Assembly (NCBI GenBank): GCA_016196415.1
Contig: JACPXS010000045.1
Location: forward strand, 1-17,690
From: Candidatus Omnitrophota bacterium
GTDB lineage: Bacteria; Omnitrophota; Koll11; Aquiviventales; Aquiviventaceae
DNA length: 17,690 bases
Reading direction: 5' to 3'
The notes beneath the pieces are model-generated. The model was given only the letters and a program-made list of their open reading frames with translations, searched no databases and was not told the DNA's origin. Shown in pieces: positions 6,489-16,492 of this stretch (positions are counted from its first letter, which is position 1; each line of letters starts with the position of its first letter). Position numbers and translations under genes: made by a program.

Positions 6489-8159
6489 GATCAGCATGAC
6501 CAAGTCCTGGTTCCGATGGTCGTGGAGCAGTCACCGCGGGGGGAGCGCGCTTATGATATTTATTCGAGGCTCCTCAAGGATCGCGTGGTCTTCGTTGGGA
6601 CCCCGGTGGATGACGTGGTCTCCAACCTCATCATCGCCCAGCTGCTGTTTCTCCAGAACGAGGACCCCAACCGGGAAATCAGCCTCTACATCAACACCCC
6701 AGGGGGCTCGGTGACGGCGGGGCTGGCCATCTATGACACCATGCAGTTTGTCAAGCCCTCCGTCGCGACGTACTGCGTGGGCCAAGCCGCCAGCATGGGC
6801 GCGCTGCTCCTCTGCGCCGGGACGAAAGGGAAGCGGTTTGCGCTGCCGGCTGCGCGCATCATGATCCATCAGCCCTGGGGCGGGGTGCAGGGGGCTGCCG
6901 AGGATATCTCCCGCCAGGCCAAAGAGATCTTAAAGATGCGCGACCGGATCAACGAAATACTGGTGACGCGCTCACGCGTGAACGCGCAACCAGGAGTCAA
7001 GATGAGGCCAGACATTTTATTAACGCCGGGTCCGACGCCGCTGCCGCCCCAAGTTCGAGAGGCGCTTGGACGCCCCATCATCCATCATCGGACGAGCCAA
7101 TACCGCGCCTTGTTCAAGCGCGCCCTGCAGGGCATGCAGACGGCGATGCAGACGGCCAATCCGGTGCTGTGCTTGACCGGTTCCGGCACTGGCGCGATGG
7201 AGGCGGCGGTCGTGAATCTCCTGTCTCCCGGAGATGAGGCGGTCGTGATCCTGGGTGGGAAATTCGCCGAGCGGTGGGCGATGCTGTGCAAGGCGTATGA
7301 GATCGCGGCGGTGGCCGTTCCCGTGGCCTATGGTGAGGCGGTCGATCCCGCTCGTGTCGAGGCGACGCTCAAGGCGCACCCGAAGGCCAAGGCGGTCTTC
7401 TCCACCTTGTGCGAAACCTCCACCGGGGTCGTCAACGACGTGCGCGCGCTCGCGGCCGTGACACGCGAGAGCCATGCGGTCCTCGTGGTGGACGCCGTCA
7501 GCGGATTGCTGGCCGATGAGTGCCAGACGGATGCGTGGGGGATCGATGTCGTGGTGACGGGCTCGCAAAAAGGGCTGATGCTGCCGCCTGGTTTAGCGTT
7601 CCTCAGTCTCAGCGAACGGGCCTGGGCGCTGGTGGATCAGGCCAAGACCCCTCGGTTCTACGCCGACCTTCGGCTCTATCGCAACGCGCTGGCGGATGAC
7701 GATACGCCGTTCACCTCGGCGGTCTCGACGGTGATCGCGCTGGATGAAGCGTTGCGGTTGATTCTCCACGCGGGGGTGCCGCAGGTGATCCAGCGATGCG
7801 CGCGCATGGCCAAGGCAACCCGGGCGGCGGTGGAAACGATCGGATTGCGGCCATTTGCCAAGCGGCCCTCCAACGGGGTCACCGCCGTTGAGGTGCCTGC
7901 CGGGGTGGATGGGAAGCGCTTGACCGCATTGATGTATGAGCGCTGGAGGGTGATGGTCGCGGGGGGGCAGGGGGAGATGGCAGGGAAAATCTTTCGGATC
8001 GCGCATATGGGGTACATCGCTCCTGAGGATGTGCTGGCGGGACTCGAGGCGTTGGAGCATGCCCTCGCCGAGCTCGGCTTCAAGCGAACACCCGGCGCGG
8101 GCGTCAAAGCCGCGCGGGCTGTCCTGGGAGAGGCGGCTCCGATCACGGTGGCCCGCTAA
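6486..8159 (+). CDS. C-terminally truncated ClpP running in frame into a class V aminotransferase
   Basis: A 557-codon frame. Residues 1-158 are ClpP, the serine protease of Clp complexes: the [20 protein letters not shown] segment, nucleophile S103 in [12 protein letters not shown]128 in [18 protein letters not shown], and the handle helix ending DRINEIL. The family then continues about 40 residues with a segment containing the catalytic Asp and a final helix. Here that part is missing and residues 159-172 read as translated leader DNA. At 173 the aminotransferase begins ([16 protein letters not shown]). No ClpP C-terminus is visible in another frame, so this is not a simple frameshift. clpX, usually next, is absent. 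Either a genuine deletion-fusion or an assembly join at a repeat explains it. The ClpP part as written should lack a complete Ser-His-Asp triad. Confidence 0.82.
   Translation: MDQHDQVLVPMVVEQSPRGERAYDIYSRLLKDRVVFVGTPVDDVVSNLIIAQLLFLQNEDPNREISLYINTPGGSVTAGLAIYDTMQFVKPSVATYCVGQAASMGALLLCAGTKGKRFALPAARIMIHQPWGGVQGAAEDISRQAKEILKMRDRINEILVTRSRVNAQPGVKMRPDILLTPGPTPLPPQVREALGRPIIHHRTSQYRALFKRALQGMQTAMQTANPVLCLTGSGTGAMEAAVVNLLSPGDEAVVILGGKFAERWAMLCKAYEIAAVAVPVAYGEAVDPARVEATLKAHPKAKAVFSTLCETSTGVVNDVRALAAVTRESHAVLVVDAVSGLLADECQTDAWGIDVVVTGSQKGLMLPPGLAFLSLSERAWALVDQAKTPRFYADLRLYRNALADDDTPFTSAVSTVIALDEALRLILHAGVPQVIQRCARMAKATRAAVETIGLRPFAKRPSNGVTAVEVPAGVDGKRLTALMYERWRVMVAGGQGEMAGKIFRIAHMGYIAPEDVLAGLEALEHALAELGFKRTPGAGVKAARAVLGEAAPITVAR
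6967..6990 (+). repeat. CGCGNNNA octamer array at the ClpP breakpoint
   Basis: Three 8-base units read CGCGCTCA, CGCGTGAA and CGCGCAAC (the last unit ends AC). They sit exactly where ClpP homology stops and just before the aminotransferase ribosome binding site. The third unit resembles the CAACCGCG array upstream of purA. TCACGCGTGA, a perfect 10-bp palindrome, lies inside at 6972-6981. Confidence 0.65.
6992..7004 (+). promoter_or_regulatory. Ribosome binding site for the aminotransferase inside the fused frame
   Basis: AGGAG (6992-6996) is five bases before ATG 7002, the natural start of the class V aminotransferase. It implies the aminotransferase was an independent gene and is probably still translated separately. 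Confidence 0.8.
7002..8159 (+). CDS. Class V aminotransferase (alanine/serine-glyoxylate type), probable independent product
   Basis: PLP-dependent transaminase of 385 residues, normal length for the alanine-glyoxylate/serine-pyruvate group. It starts [18 protein letters not shown], the classic N-terminus, then shows [24 protein letters not shown] (cofactor phosphate loop), VVDAVSG with D164 to the pyridine nitrogen, and the Schiff-base lysine K190 in [18 protein letters not shown]. Because serA follows directly, the likely role is transamination in serine metabolism, perhaps replacing SerC for phosphohydroxypyruvate. That substrate is inferred from context and not visible in the sequence. 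The C-terminal 25 residues are Ala/Gly rich. It shares a reading frame with truncated ClpP but has its own Shine-Dalgarno sequence. Confidence 0.85.
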   Translation: MRPDILLTPGPTPLPPQVREALGRPIIHHRTSQYRALFKRALQGMQTAMQTANPVLCLTGSGTGAMEAAVVNLLSPGDEAVVILGGKFAERWAMLCKAYEIAAVAVPVAYGEAVDPARVEATLKAHPKAKAVFSTLCETSTGVVNDVRALAAVTRESHAVLVVDAVSGLLADECQTDAWGIDVVVTGSQKGLMLPPGLAFLSLSERAWALVDQAKTPRFYADLRLYRNALADDDTPFTSAVSTVIALDEALRLILHAGVPQVIQRCARMAKATRAAVETIGLRPFAKRPSNGVTAVEVPAGVDGKRLTALMYERWRVMVAGGQGEMAGKIFRIAHMGYIAPEDVLAGLEALEHALAELGFKRTPGAGVKAARAVLGEAAPITVAR

Positions 8160-8229
8160 GATGGGTCGGTCAGGTCGGACGCTCGCGCAGGATGCAAGTC
8201 GCTCGCCTTCCGACAAAAAGGGGGGTTCT

Positions 8230-9824
8230 GTGGCGTCGAGGAAGATGAGGGTCTTGGTCGCGGATCATCTCTCAGACGATGGCATCGCGTTGTTGAAGGC
8301 GGAGTCCGGCTTGCAGGTGGATGTCAAGACGGGGCTCTCCAGCGCCGAATTGGCCCAGGTGATCGGGCCCTACGAGGGGCTGATCGTCCGCAGCTCCACC
8401 AAAGTGACGGCCGAGGTGATCGCGAAGGCCGATCACTTACACGTGATCGGGCGGGCGGGCGTGGGATTGGACAACGTCGATGCGGAGGCGGCGACCAAAC
8501 GGGGCATCATCGTCATGAATGTCCCGGCGGGCAATACGATTTCGACCGCCGAGCACACGATGAGCCTGATCATGGCGCTGGCGCGACGCATTCCCCAAGC
8601 CGATGCGCATCTCCGCGCCGGGCTGTGGGAGCGCGCGAAATTCGTCGGCACAGAACTGTCTGGAAAGACGCTGGGAATCATCGGGCTGGGGAAAATCGGC
8701 ACCGAGGTCGCGAAGCGCGCCCAAGCCTTTGGGATGCGCGTGATCGCGCACGATCCATTCCTCTCAAGCGAGCGGGCCCAGCAGCTTGAGATTCAGCTCA
8801 CCGAACTCAACGCGCTCTACGCCGAAGCCGACTTCATCACCGTCCATACCCCGCTGACCGCCGAGACGCGCCACCTCATCGGCGCCAACGAGCTTCAGGC
8901 CATGAAGCGCGGCGTGCGGCTCATCAACTGCGCGCGAGGCGGCATCCTCGATGAGGAGGCGCTCTACCAGGCGATCGTCGAGGGCCGCGTGGCCGGCGCG
9001 GCGATTGACGTCTTTGAGCAGGAGCCGCCAACGAACCACCCGCTGCTGAAACTGGAGCAAGTCGTCTGCACGCCTCATCTGGGGGCCTCGACCCAGGAAG
9101 CGCAGCTGAACGTGGCCATGGAAGTCGCCAGGCAGGTCGCGGATGCGCTGCTCGGCCGAGGAATCCGAAATGCCGTCAACATGCCCTCAGTGGACGCGCA
9201 GACCCTCCGCGTGCTCCAGCCGTACATCACGCTGGGGGAGCGGCTCGGGTCGCTGGGGGCGCAGCTCTCCGGCGGGCAGATCGCCGAAGTGCAGATCACG
9301 TATGTCGGCGAGGTGACGGCTCATGAGACCTCTGCGGTGACGCTCGCGGTGTTGAAAGGAATTCTCACCCCCATCGTTGGCGAAAACGTCAACTACGTCA
9401 ACGCCTCGCTCATCGCGGCTGAGCGAGGCATCAAGGTGATCGAAGCCAAAACCAGCCGTCTGGAGGAGTTCGCGAACCTCTTGTCGCTCGATCTCCGCAG
9501 CGACGGTACGACGCTCACCCTGCAGGGCACGCTCTCCGCCCGCCGCGAGCCGCGCGTTGTCAAAATCGACCGCTACTTCATCGAAGCCATCCCTGAGGGC
9601 TATCTGCTGATCCTCAAGAACGAGGATCAGCCCGGCCTCATCGGGCAGCTCGGGACGCTGCTGGGCCAATCCCGCATCAACATCGCCGGGATGAGCAATG
9701 GGCGGGACAAACCGGGCGGCCAGGCGATCACGGTTGTCAATATTGACCATGTGATCCCCCCCAAGGTGCTGGAGCAGGTCAAAAAGCTCCGACACGTGTT
9801 GGATGCCAAGCTCATCACATTATA

Positions 9825-9825
<1 letters not shown>
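8230..9825 (+). CDS. serA: SerA, D-3-phosphoglycerate dehydrogenase (long form with ASB and ACT domains)
   Basis: Oxidises 3-phosphoglycerate to 3-phosphohydroxypyruvate with NAD, the first step of serine synthesis. It has 531 residues, the long form. In order: N-terminal substrate domain (VLVADHLSDDGIALL; IVRSSTKV), Rossmann domain with TLGIIGLGKIGTEVAKRA, substrate Arg in INCARGGILDEEAL, Glu in DVFEQEPP, catalytic His in CTPHLGASTQEAQ, then an allosteric substrate-binding domain and a C-terminal ACT domain (LILKNEDQPGLIGQLGTLL), which often gives serine feedback. GTG 8230 is chosen because a G-rich run (8220-8225) precedes it by about five bases; ATG 8245 is an alternative. The frame is open further upstream into the aminotransferase but without homology. 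Its stop codon touches a repeat array. Confidence 0.96.
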
Positions 9826-11223
<1,398 letters not shown>

Positions 11224-11227
11224 GAGC

Positions 11228-11262
11228 GATTGGGGAATGCGGAATAGGGATTGCGGATTCTG
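11228..11262 (+). repeat. GAWTNNG heptamer array downstream of purA
   Basis: Five units read GATTGGG, GAATGCG, GAATAGG, GATTGCG and GATTCTG. They start four bases after the purA stop. Positions 1, 2, 4 and 7 are constant and 5-6 vary. The array lies just upstream of the next promoter. Confidence 0.88.
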
Positions 11263-11277
11263 GCGCCTCGGGCTTGC

Positions 11278-11306
11278 TTGACGGGTTTGCGGGGCTATGT
11301 TAGGGT
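11278..11306 (+). promoter_or_regulatory. Probable sigma70-type promoter for the OmpA-lipoprotein gene
   Basis: TTGACG (11278-11283) and TAGGGT (11301-11306) are 17 bases apart. The -10 keeps the three most conserved positions (T, A and final T). A leader of about 50 bases would run to ATG 11364. Confidence 0.5.
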
Positions 11307-11363
11307 AGCGTCGTGCAGTAACCGTTAGTCAGACAAGATGATGAGCAAGTCAGGAGGGCCTTC

Positions 11364-12035
11364 ATGAAACAGTGGGCGGCGGTGGTGGTGGGGTTTGGCC
11401 TGTTGGCCAGCAGCGGCTGTGCGATTAATTTGGCAAAGCGCTCCCCGTGGGATATCCAGCAGTTGGCCGAGCTCAGCGATCAGTTGGAACAGTTTAAGAC
11501 CTTAGCCCGGCTCAAGGCGGAAGAAGCGGCCCAGCTGCGCCGAGCGAAGACGCTCATGGAGCAACAGCTCAGCGCCTCAGAAGCCAGCATCGGCTACGAT
11601 GAGCGCGGGTTGGTCGCGCGCATGCTCGATCGGGTGCTGTTTGATTCCGGGAAGGCCGATCTTCGTCGCAGTGCGCTGCCAGTGTTGGATAAAGTGGCCA
11701 CCGTGCTTCAGCAGGTTCCAAATCAACCCCTCGGGGTGGAGGGGCACACCGACAACGTGCCGATTCAATATTCCGGGTGGGCCAGCAACAAAGCGCTTTC
11801 GCTGGCTCGAGCGAAAGCGGTCATCAACTACCTGGAGCAGCAACACGGCGTTAATCCAAGCCGCCTGACGGCCATCGGGTATGGGGAAACACACCCCCTT
11901 GCGTCAAACGACACGGCAGAAGGCCGGCAAAAGAATCGGCGGGTGGAAATCATCATCTTACCCCAGGCCTCAGGCAGCACATACAAAGCTGAAGCGAAGC
12001 GGGAATCGATGGAGCGAACGTCCTACTCAAAATAG
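11364..12035 (+). CDS. OmpA/MotB-domain lipoprotein (Pal-like peptidoglycan-binding)
   Basis: A 223-residue envelope protein likely to tether the outer membrane to peptidoglycan. The N-terminal signal MKQWAAVVVGFGLLASSGC carries a non-classical lipobox (Ser at -3) with Cys 19. Residues about 30-75 are a charged helix likely to form a coiled coil. The OmpA C-terminal domain (about 85-200) shows RVLFDSGKADLR, GVEGHTDNVPIQYSGWASNKALSLARA with the conserved peptidoglycan-contacting Asp and Arg, TAIGYGETHPLASN and GRQKNRRVEIII. A basic/Ser-rich tail follows. The start is fixed by AGGAGG (11352-11357) six bases upstream of ATG 11364. It differs from classical Pal by the central helix. It is probably cotranscribed with the next small gene. 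Confidence 0.92.
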   Translation: MKQWAAVVVGFGLLASSGCAINLAKRSPWDIQQLAELSDQLEQFKTLARLKAEEAAQLRRAKTLMEQQLSASEASIGYDERGLVARMLDRVLFDSGKADLRRSALPVLDKVATVLQQVPNQPLGVEGHTDNVPIQYSGWASNKALSLARAKAVINYLEQQHGVNPSRLTAIGYGETHPLASNDTAEGRQKNRRVEIIILPQASGSTYKAEAKRESMERTSYSK

Positions 12036-12083
12036 GATGGGATGGAAGAAACGACCGAACGGCCTTGAGAAGAGGAGGAGCGG

Positions 12084-12413
12084 ATGCGTCGTCGTGGAGT
12101 GATCATCGCGGTGTCGTCGTTGGGGGTGGCGCTGGTCATCCTGGTGGTCGCGCTGGCGAAGGTGGGGACCGATTTGGACCAGGTGCGCATTGAGCGCGAG
12201 GATCTGCGGTTTGAGATGGAGGATCTCCGAAGCCAACTCGACACGCTCTCCAAGGACCGGGAGCAATTACAGCAGCAAGTGAGTGAGCAGCGCAAGACGG
12301 TGGAGCAGTTGAAGACAGAGGCCGAGCGGGCGCGCAGCAGTGGCAACACCCCGGCCAGCCCCCAGGCGAGCGCCGAACCCACCCCCCAGCCAACGCCACC
12401 CGCGACTCCATAA
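12084..12413 (+). CDS. Small membrane-anchored coiled-coil protein of unknown function
   Basis: A 109-residue protein with no recognised family. A basic start (MRRRG) and one hydrophobic segment (about 6-25) predict a bitopic inner-membrane anchor with a periplasmic C-terminus. Residues about 28-85 are almost purely charged/Gln/Leu helix with heptad spacing, strongly suggesting a coiled coil, and the last 25 residues are Pro/Ser/Thr rich, possibly spanning the cell wall. The start ATG 12084 has a strong GAGGAGG-type site upstream. It lies 48 bases after the OmpA lipoprotein. The architecture recalls small division or envelope-scaffold proteins (FtsB/FtsL-like size), but no specific homology is visible and I assign no function. 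Confidence 0.85.
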   Translation: MRRRGVIIAVSSLGVALVILVVALAKVGTDLDQVRIEREDLRFEMEDLRSQLDTLSKDREQLQQQVSEQRKTVEQLKTEAERARSSGNTPASPQASAEPTPQPTPPATP

Positions 12414-12464
12414 GGTGGAATGCACGTGATCGCCGCTCGACATCACGCCTCGCCCGGGGAGGCG

Positions 12465-13259
12465 ATGGACACGTCCCCGAACCAGCCGCACCATATCGCG
12501 ATCATTATGGATGGCAACGGCCGGTGGGCCACCGCCCGCGGGCTGCCCAGGGTCCTGGGGCATCGGGCTGGGGCGCAGGCCGTCCATCGCATCGTGGAGG
12601 CCTGTTGTGAGGTGGGGGTGGGCGCGCTCACGCTGTACGCGTTTTCGTGGGAGAACCGGGCCCGTCCTGCCCAAGAAATCCGCGAGCTCATGGGGCTCCT
12701 TGATGAGTTCATCCGACGCGAACGGCCGACGCTGCTTGCCAATCGGATTCGGCTCCAGGCGATTGGACGGTTGGAGGAATTGCCGCCGGGGGTCATTAAC
12801 AACCTGCGTCGCGTCATCGCCGAGACCGCGCAAGGCGAGCGACTCATCCTGACCCTGGCCTTGAGCTATGGGGGGCGCCAAGAAATCGTCGATGCCGCCC
12901 GCCGGCTCGCTGAGCGTGTGCGCCGCGGTGAGCTCAGGGCCGACCAGATTGACGAAGCCCTGTTTGCGCGGCATCTCTACACGGGTGATCTGCCTGATCC
13001 GGATCTGTTGATCCGCACCTCCGGGGAACAGCGGCTCTCCAACTTCCTCCTCTGGCAGTCCTCCTACGCGGAACTCTATGTCACCCCGACGCTCTGGCCC
13101 GATTTTTCAAAGCAGGATCTCCTCGAGGCGATCGCCGAGTACGAGCGCCGCGAGCGCCGCTTCGGACGAATCGTCCCCCCGGTTGCCGCATCCGTGGTCT
13201 CGCCTCGCCAGGCCTGCGCGCAACGTGCGGTATCCATCAACGCGGCGCTCAGTCCATGA
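12465..13259 (+). CDS. uppS: UppS, undecaprenyl diphosphate synthase (cis-prenyltransferase)
   Basis: Extends farnesyl diphosphate with cis isoprene units to give the lipid carrier for peptidoglycan and LPS glycans. From ATG 12465 it has 264 residues. HIAIIMDGNGRWA holds the essential Asp (D16), followed by GHRAGAQAVHRIVEACCEVG, YAFSWENRARPAQEI (usual form YAFSTENWxRP, so Trp and Asn positions are varied), LSYGGRQEIVDAARRLA and RTSGEQRLSNFLLWQ, then ELYVTPTLWPDF. ATG 12465 gives the usual distance to DGNGRWA and follows GGGGAGG closely; ATG 12420 and GTG 12426 (the latter with GGTGGA six bases upstream) are alternatives. The last ~25 residues are an unconserved extension. It opens the isoprenoid/lipid cluster. 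Confidence 0.95.
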   Translation: MDTSPNQPHHIAIIMDGNGRWATARGLPRVLGHRAGAQAVHRIVEACCEVGVGALTLYAFSWENRARPAQEIRELMGLLDEFIRRERPTLLANRIRLQAIGRLEELPPGVINNLRRVIAETAQGERLILTLALSYGGRQEIVDAARRLAERVRRGELRADQIDEALFARHLYTGDLPDPDLLIRTSGEQRLSNFLLWQSSYAELYVTPTLWPDFSKQDLLEAIAEYERRERRFGRIVPPVAASVVSPRQACAQRAVSINAALSP

Positions 13260-13305
13260 GGCGGTTCTGCCGGGCCCTCACGAAGGCCAGCCGAACTGTG
13301 GGGCG

Positions 13306-14172
13306 ATGAATCATCTTCTCCAACGGCTGCTCAGCTCCGCGATGCTGATCGGGCTTGTCCTCGGGGTGCTCTTCTGGTTTCCGTTGTGGGTGTACGCCGT
13401 GGTCGTCGCCGGCTTTGTGACCGCCGCCCTCTATGAATTTTTTACGATGGTGCGTCACCGAGGCATTTTGGTCCATCGACCCCTGAGCATCGGATTGGGA
13501 ATCGTGTTCACGGGATTGGTGGCCTGGCGGTCGCTCGTCGAGCCGGGTCTGGTTTCCACGCCGGCGTTAGGCCCAGGCGCGACGGTCATTAGCTGGATGT
13601 GGGATATCTTCTGGCCGGCCACGATCGTCATTATCTTTATCCGGCAGTTCCTGCGGGAGAACATCTTCGAGGCGCTGGGGGGGTTGGCGACGACCCTGTT
13701 CGGATTGGCCTATATCGCGGCGCTGTTTAGCTACCTCTTCTACATTCGCACGATTGATCCGGATCAACATCGAGGCGCGTGGCTCGTGTTGTTTCTCATC
13801 TTGGTCACCAAGATGGGCGATGTCGGGGCCTATGTGGTCGGGAACCTGATCGGGCGCCATACGCTGATCCCGCGAATCAGTCCACGCAAGACCGTTGAGG
13901 GATTTCTTGGCGCGGTTCTCATCAGCGGGATCACGGCGGTGGCGGCTGGGCCCATGCTGGGCCGGCCGCTCACCATCTGGTGGAGCGCGTTGCTGGGGCT
14001 CTTCTTGGGCATCTGTGGTCAGCTGGGCGATCTGGCGGAGTCGCTCCTGAAACGGGATTGCCAGGTGAAGGATGCCGGTTCCCTCATGCCGGGCCTCGGC
14101 GGCGTCCTGGACGTGATTGACAGCCTGCTCTTCACCGCTCCCTTGTTCTACGGCATCCTGATCTATGGGTGA
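13306..14172 (+). CDS. cdsA: CdsA, phosphatidate cytidylyltransferase
   Basis: Integral membrane enzyme making CDP-diacylglycerol, the precursor of bacterial phospholipids. From ATG 13306 it has 288 residues with about seven to eight hydrophobic segments. The conserved core is VTKMGDVGAYVVGNLIGRH, ISPRKTVEGFLGA, GQLGDLAESLLKRDCQVKDAGSLMPG and GGVLDVIDSLLF. The family signature usually ends PGHGGxxDRxD; here it reads PGLGGVLDVID, so His is Leu and Arg is Val. Such a variant seems to occur in some PVC-type bacteria from memory, and the catalytic Asp residues are kept. The frame is open to 13078 but that overlaps uppS without homology. It overlaps or nearly touches dxr. Confidence 0.94.
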   Translation: MNHLLQRLLSSAMLIGLVLGVLFWFPLWVYAVVVAGFVTAALYEFFTMVRHRGILVHRPLSIGLGIVFTGLVAWRSLVEPGLVSTPALGPGATVISWMWDIFWPATIVIIFIRQFLRENIFEALGGLATTLFGLAYIAALFSYLFYIRTIDPDQHRGAWLVLFLILVTKMGDVGAYVVGNLIGRHTLIPRISPRKTVEGFLGAVLISGITAVAAGPMLGRPLTIWWSALLGLFLGICGQLGDLAESLLKRDCQVKDAGSLMPGLGGVLDVIDSLLFTAPLFYGILIYG

Positions 14173-14182
14173 TCACCACGTC

Positions 14183-15355
14183 ATGAAACGGGTTGCGGTG
14201 CTGGGCTCCACGGGTTCGATCGGGCGCAGTACCCTCCAAGTCATCGCGAGCCATCCAGAACGCCTCCGCCTCATTGGCGTGGCGGCGCATTCGAATATCA
14301 CCGGGTTGGCGGAGCAGATCGCTCGATTCGCCCCGCCGCTCGTCGCCGTGTGGGAGGAAGAGAAAGCGCGCGCCCTCTCGCGCCTCACAGGGCTTCCCGC
14401 CATTGGGGTGGGATTGGACGGACTCGTGGCGCTTGCCACCCATCCCGACGTCGAGATCGTCGTGGTGGCGACCTCAGGGGCCGAAGCCCTGCTCCCGCTT
14501 GTTCGAGCGATCCAGGCCGGCAAGCGAATTGCCTTGGCCTCCAAGGAACTGCTCGTGATGGCGGGCGATCTCATCATGCGCCTGGTTCGGGAACACGGCA
14601 CACGCCTCCTGCCCATTGATAGCGAGCATGCGGCGCTGTTTCAGTGTCTGGATGGGGTTGCGCCGACGCAGGTGGTGCGGTTAACGATTACCGGCAGCGG
14701 CGGACCGCTGTGGGGATTGCCCAGGTCCCTCCAGCAGGCGGCGACGCGCGCCCAGGTCCTCACCCATCCGAAGTGGCAGATGGGACCCAAAATCACCGTG
14801 GATTCCGCCACCCTGATGAACAAAGGCTTGGAGGTCATCGAAGCGCAGCACCTCTTTGGGCTGCCGCTTGAGCGGTTTCAGATCGTCATTCATCCAGAGG
14901 CGGTGGTCCATGCGTTGATCGAGCTGGTCGATGGCGCCTGTCTTGCGCAGATGAGTCCGTGCGATATGCGTCTTCCGATTCAGTACGCGCTGAGCTATCC
15001 GGAGCGATGGCAGAGCCCGCTGCCTCGTCTGCACCTTACGCAAGGAGGTCCCCTGCAATTCTTTGAGCCTGATCTTGAGCAGTTTCCTTGCCTGCGCCTG
15101 GCGCTGGAGGCGGCGGCCGTCGGCGGGACGGCCTGCGCGGTTCTCAACGCCGCCAATGAGGCGGCGGTTCGATCGTACCTGGAAGGACAGACGTCGTTGG
15201 TGGATATTCCCCGCATCATTGCCGAAGCCCTGCAGCGCCACCACCCGATCATGCATCCCACGCTGGATGAGATCATGGCGGTGGATGCCTGGTCCCGCGC
15301 GACCGCGCAGGAGCTGATCCACGCGCGGGTGAATGGTGCTGCGCATCACGCGTGA
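14183..15355 (+). CDS. dxr: Dxr, 1-deoxy-D-xylulose 5-phosphate reductoisomerase
   Basis: Second step of the MEP isoprenoid pathway, making MEP with NADPH. From ATG 14183 it has 390 residues. NADPH loop GSTGSIGRSTLQVI, ASKELLVMAG (usual ANKExLV), metal site PIDSEHAALFQ, TGSGGPLWG, HPKWQMGPKITVDSATLMNKGLEVIEA and IHPEAVVHALIE (usual HPQ, Gln to Glu) are all present, followed by the C-terminal helical domain (VLNAANEAAV). ATG 14165 overlaps the cdsA stop and is an alternative start, but MKRVAVLGSTG is the usual N-terminus. Tight coupling with cdsA, rseP and ispG is common in bacteria. Confidence 0.96.
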   Translation: MKRVAVLGSTGSIGRSTLQVIASHPERLRLIGVAAHSNITGLAEQIARFAPPLVAVWEEEKARALSRLTGLPAIGVGLDGLVALATHPDVEIVVVATSGAEALLPLVRAIQAGKRIALASKELLVMAGDLIMRLVREHGTRLLPIDSEHAALFQCLDGVAPTQVVRLTITGSGGPLWGLPRSLQQAATRAQVLTHPKWQMGPKITVDSATLMNKGLEVIEAQHLFGLPLERFQIVIHPEAVVHALIELVDGACLAQMSPCDMRLPIQYALSYPERWQSPLPRLHLTQGGPLQFFEPDLEQFPCLRLALEAAAVGGTACAVLNAANEAAVRSYLEGQTSLVDIPRIIAEALQRHHPIMHPTLDEIMAVDAWSRATAQELIHARVNGAAHHA

Positions 15356-15409
15356 GCGGGCCCGCCGCTTGCCGCGCCATCTGGAGCAACGCGTCATGGA
15401 GCCTGAGTG

Positions 15410-16492
15410 ATGATCGCTGCGTTGGCATCGGTGTTCGTTCTGGGGCTGTTGGTGATCGTCCATGAAGTGGGCCACTTCCTCGTCGCCCGATGGGCCGGCG
15501 TCCGCATCCTGCGTTTTTCCATCGGGTTTGGCCCACGGTTGCTGACGTGGACCAGAGGGCATACCGAGTACGCGGTGAGCGCCATCCCGCTTGGAGGCTA
15601 TGTGAAGATGGCCGGCGAGCAACGCGCCCAAGCCTCCTCCGACCCGTGGGAGTACCTCGCCAAACCGGTTGGCACGCGCGCCAAGATCGTCTTCGCTGGG
15701 CCGCTGGTGAACTATCTCGTGGCGTTCCTCAGTCTCTGGGTCGTGTTCGTCATCGGTTATCCCGAGCTCCTTCCGGTGGTGGGGAAGGTCATGGATGGCA
15801 TGCCGGCCCATGCGGCTGGCATGCACGTGGGCGACCGCATCCAAACGATCAACGATCGGCCCATTGATACCTGGGACGAGATGACCAAGCTCATCTATGA
15901 CGCCCCGGGCCAGATCCTCCAGGTGCGCATTGAGCGCAGCGGGGCGATCCAGACGGTCAGCGTGACCCCGCAGGCCAAGCGAACCACCGATCCCTTCGGG
16001 CGGCCGAAGACCATCGGGCTCATTGGAATCGCGCCCAGCGGAGCGTTTGCCTCTTACCGGGTTGGCCCGCTTGCAGCGTTCGGGCGAGCGCTGCACCAGC
16101 AACTGGAATGGACGACCCAGACCCTGCTGTCGCTCTGGTCGTTGGCGACCGGGAAACTCACCCTGCGCGATTCTGTGACGGGCCCCATCGGGTTGGTGTA
16201 CTTGACCGCGGAAGCGGTTCGGATGGGCGTGGCGCCCTTGCTCTTTCTGATCAGCCTCTTCAGTTTGAGCCTGGCGATCTTCAATCTGTTTCCGATCCCG
16301 ATCCTTGACGGGGGGCATCTGCTGTTTTTGGCGATCGAGAAGCTGCGGGGCAGGCCGGTCAGCCTCGGCGTGCAGGAGCGATCGTTTCAAGTGAGTTTCG
16401 TCCTGCTGGCGGCACTGGTCCTCCTCATCTGCATCAACGACGTCAATCGGTTTGGCTTGTTGGACAAGGTGATGGCGTGGGTGCGGCGCTAA
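15410..16492 (+). CDS. rseP: RseP-type site-2 intramembrane metalloprotease
   Basis: Membrane zinc protease that cleaves anti-sigma factors and remnant signal peptides within the bilayer. It has 360 residues, shorter than E. coli RseP (450) because only one PDZ domain is present. HEVGH near residue 18 is the HExxH zinc site in the first membrane helix, followed by FSIGFGPRL and AIPLGGYVKMAGE. The PDZ domain lies about 115-200 (GMHVGDRIQTINDRPI). The third zinc ligand is the Asp in NLFPIPILDGGHLL (about 300). GTG 15407 is possible; ATG 15410 has GGAG eight bases upstream. No rseA-like substrate gene is in the window. Confidence 0.94.
   Translation: MIAALASVFVLGLLVIVHEVGHFLVARWAGVRILRFSIGFGPRLLTWTRGHTEYAVSAIPLGGYVKMAGEQRAQASSDPWEYLAKPVGTRAKIVFAGPLVNYLVAFLSLWVVFVIGYPELLPVVGKVMDGMPAHAAGMHVGDRIQTINDRPIDTWDEMTKLIYDAPGQILQVRIERSGAIQTVSVTPQAKRTTDPFGRPKTIGLIGIAPSGAFASYRVGPLAAFGRALHQQLEWTTQTLLSLWSLATGKLTLRDSVTGPIGLVYLTAEAVRMGVAPLLFLISLFSLSLAIFNLFPIPILDGGHLLFLAIEKLRGRPVSLGVQERSFQVSFVLLAALVLLICINDVNRFGLLDKVMAWVRR

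Noticed and set aside
6940..7002. Frameshift as explanation for the short ClpP
   Set aside because: No ClpP C-terminal sequence is visible in the other frames downstream; the aminotransferase begins at once with its own ribosome binding site.
8029..8229. Open upstream extension of serA
   Set aside because: It overlaps the aminotransferase 3' end in another frame and has no dehydrogenase homology; GTG 8230 gives the family length.
13078..13305. Open upstream extension of cdsA
   Set aside because: It overlaps the uppS 3' end out of frame and lacks membrane-protein character.
14681..16390. Very long open frame on the minus strand opposite dxr and rseP
   Set aside because: It is antisense to two firmly identified genes, shows no recognisable domain, and long antisense frames are expected in GC-rich coding DNA.
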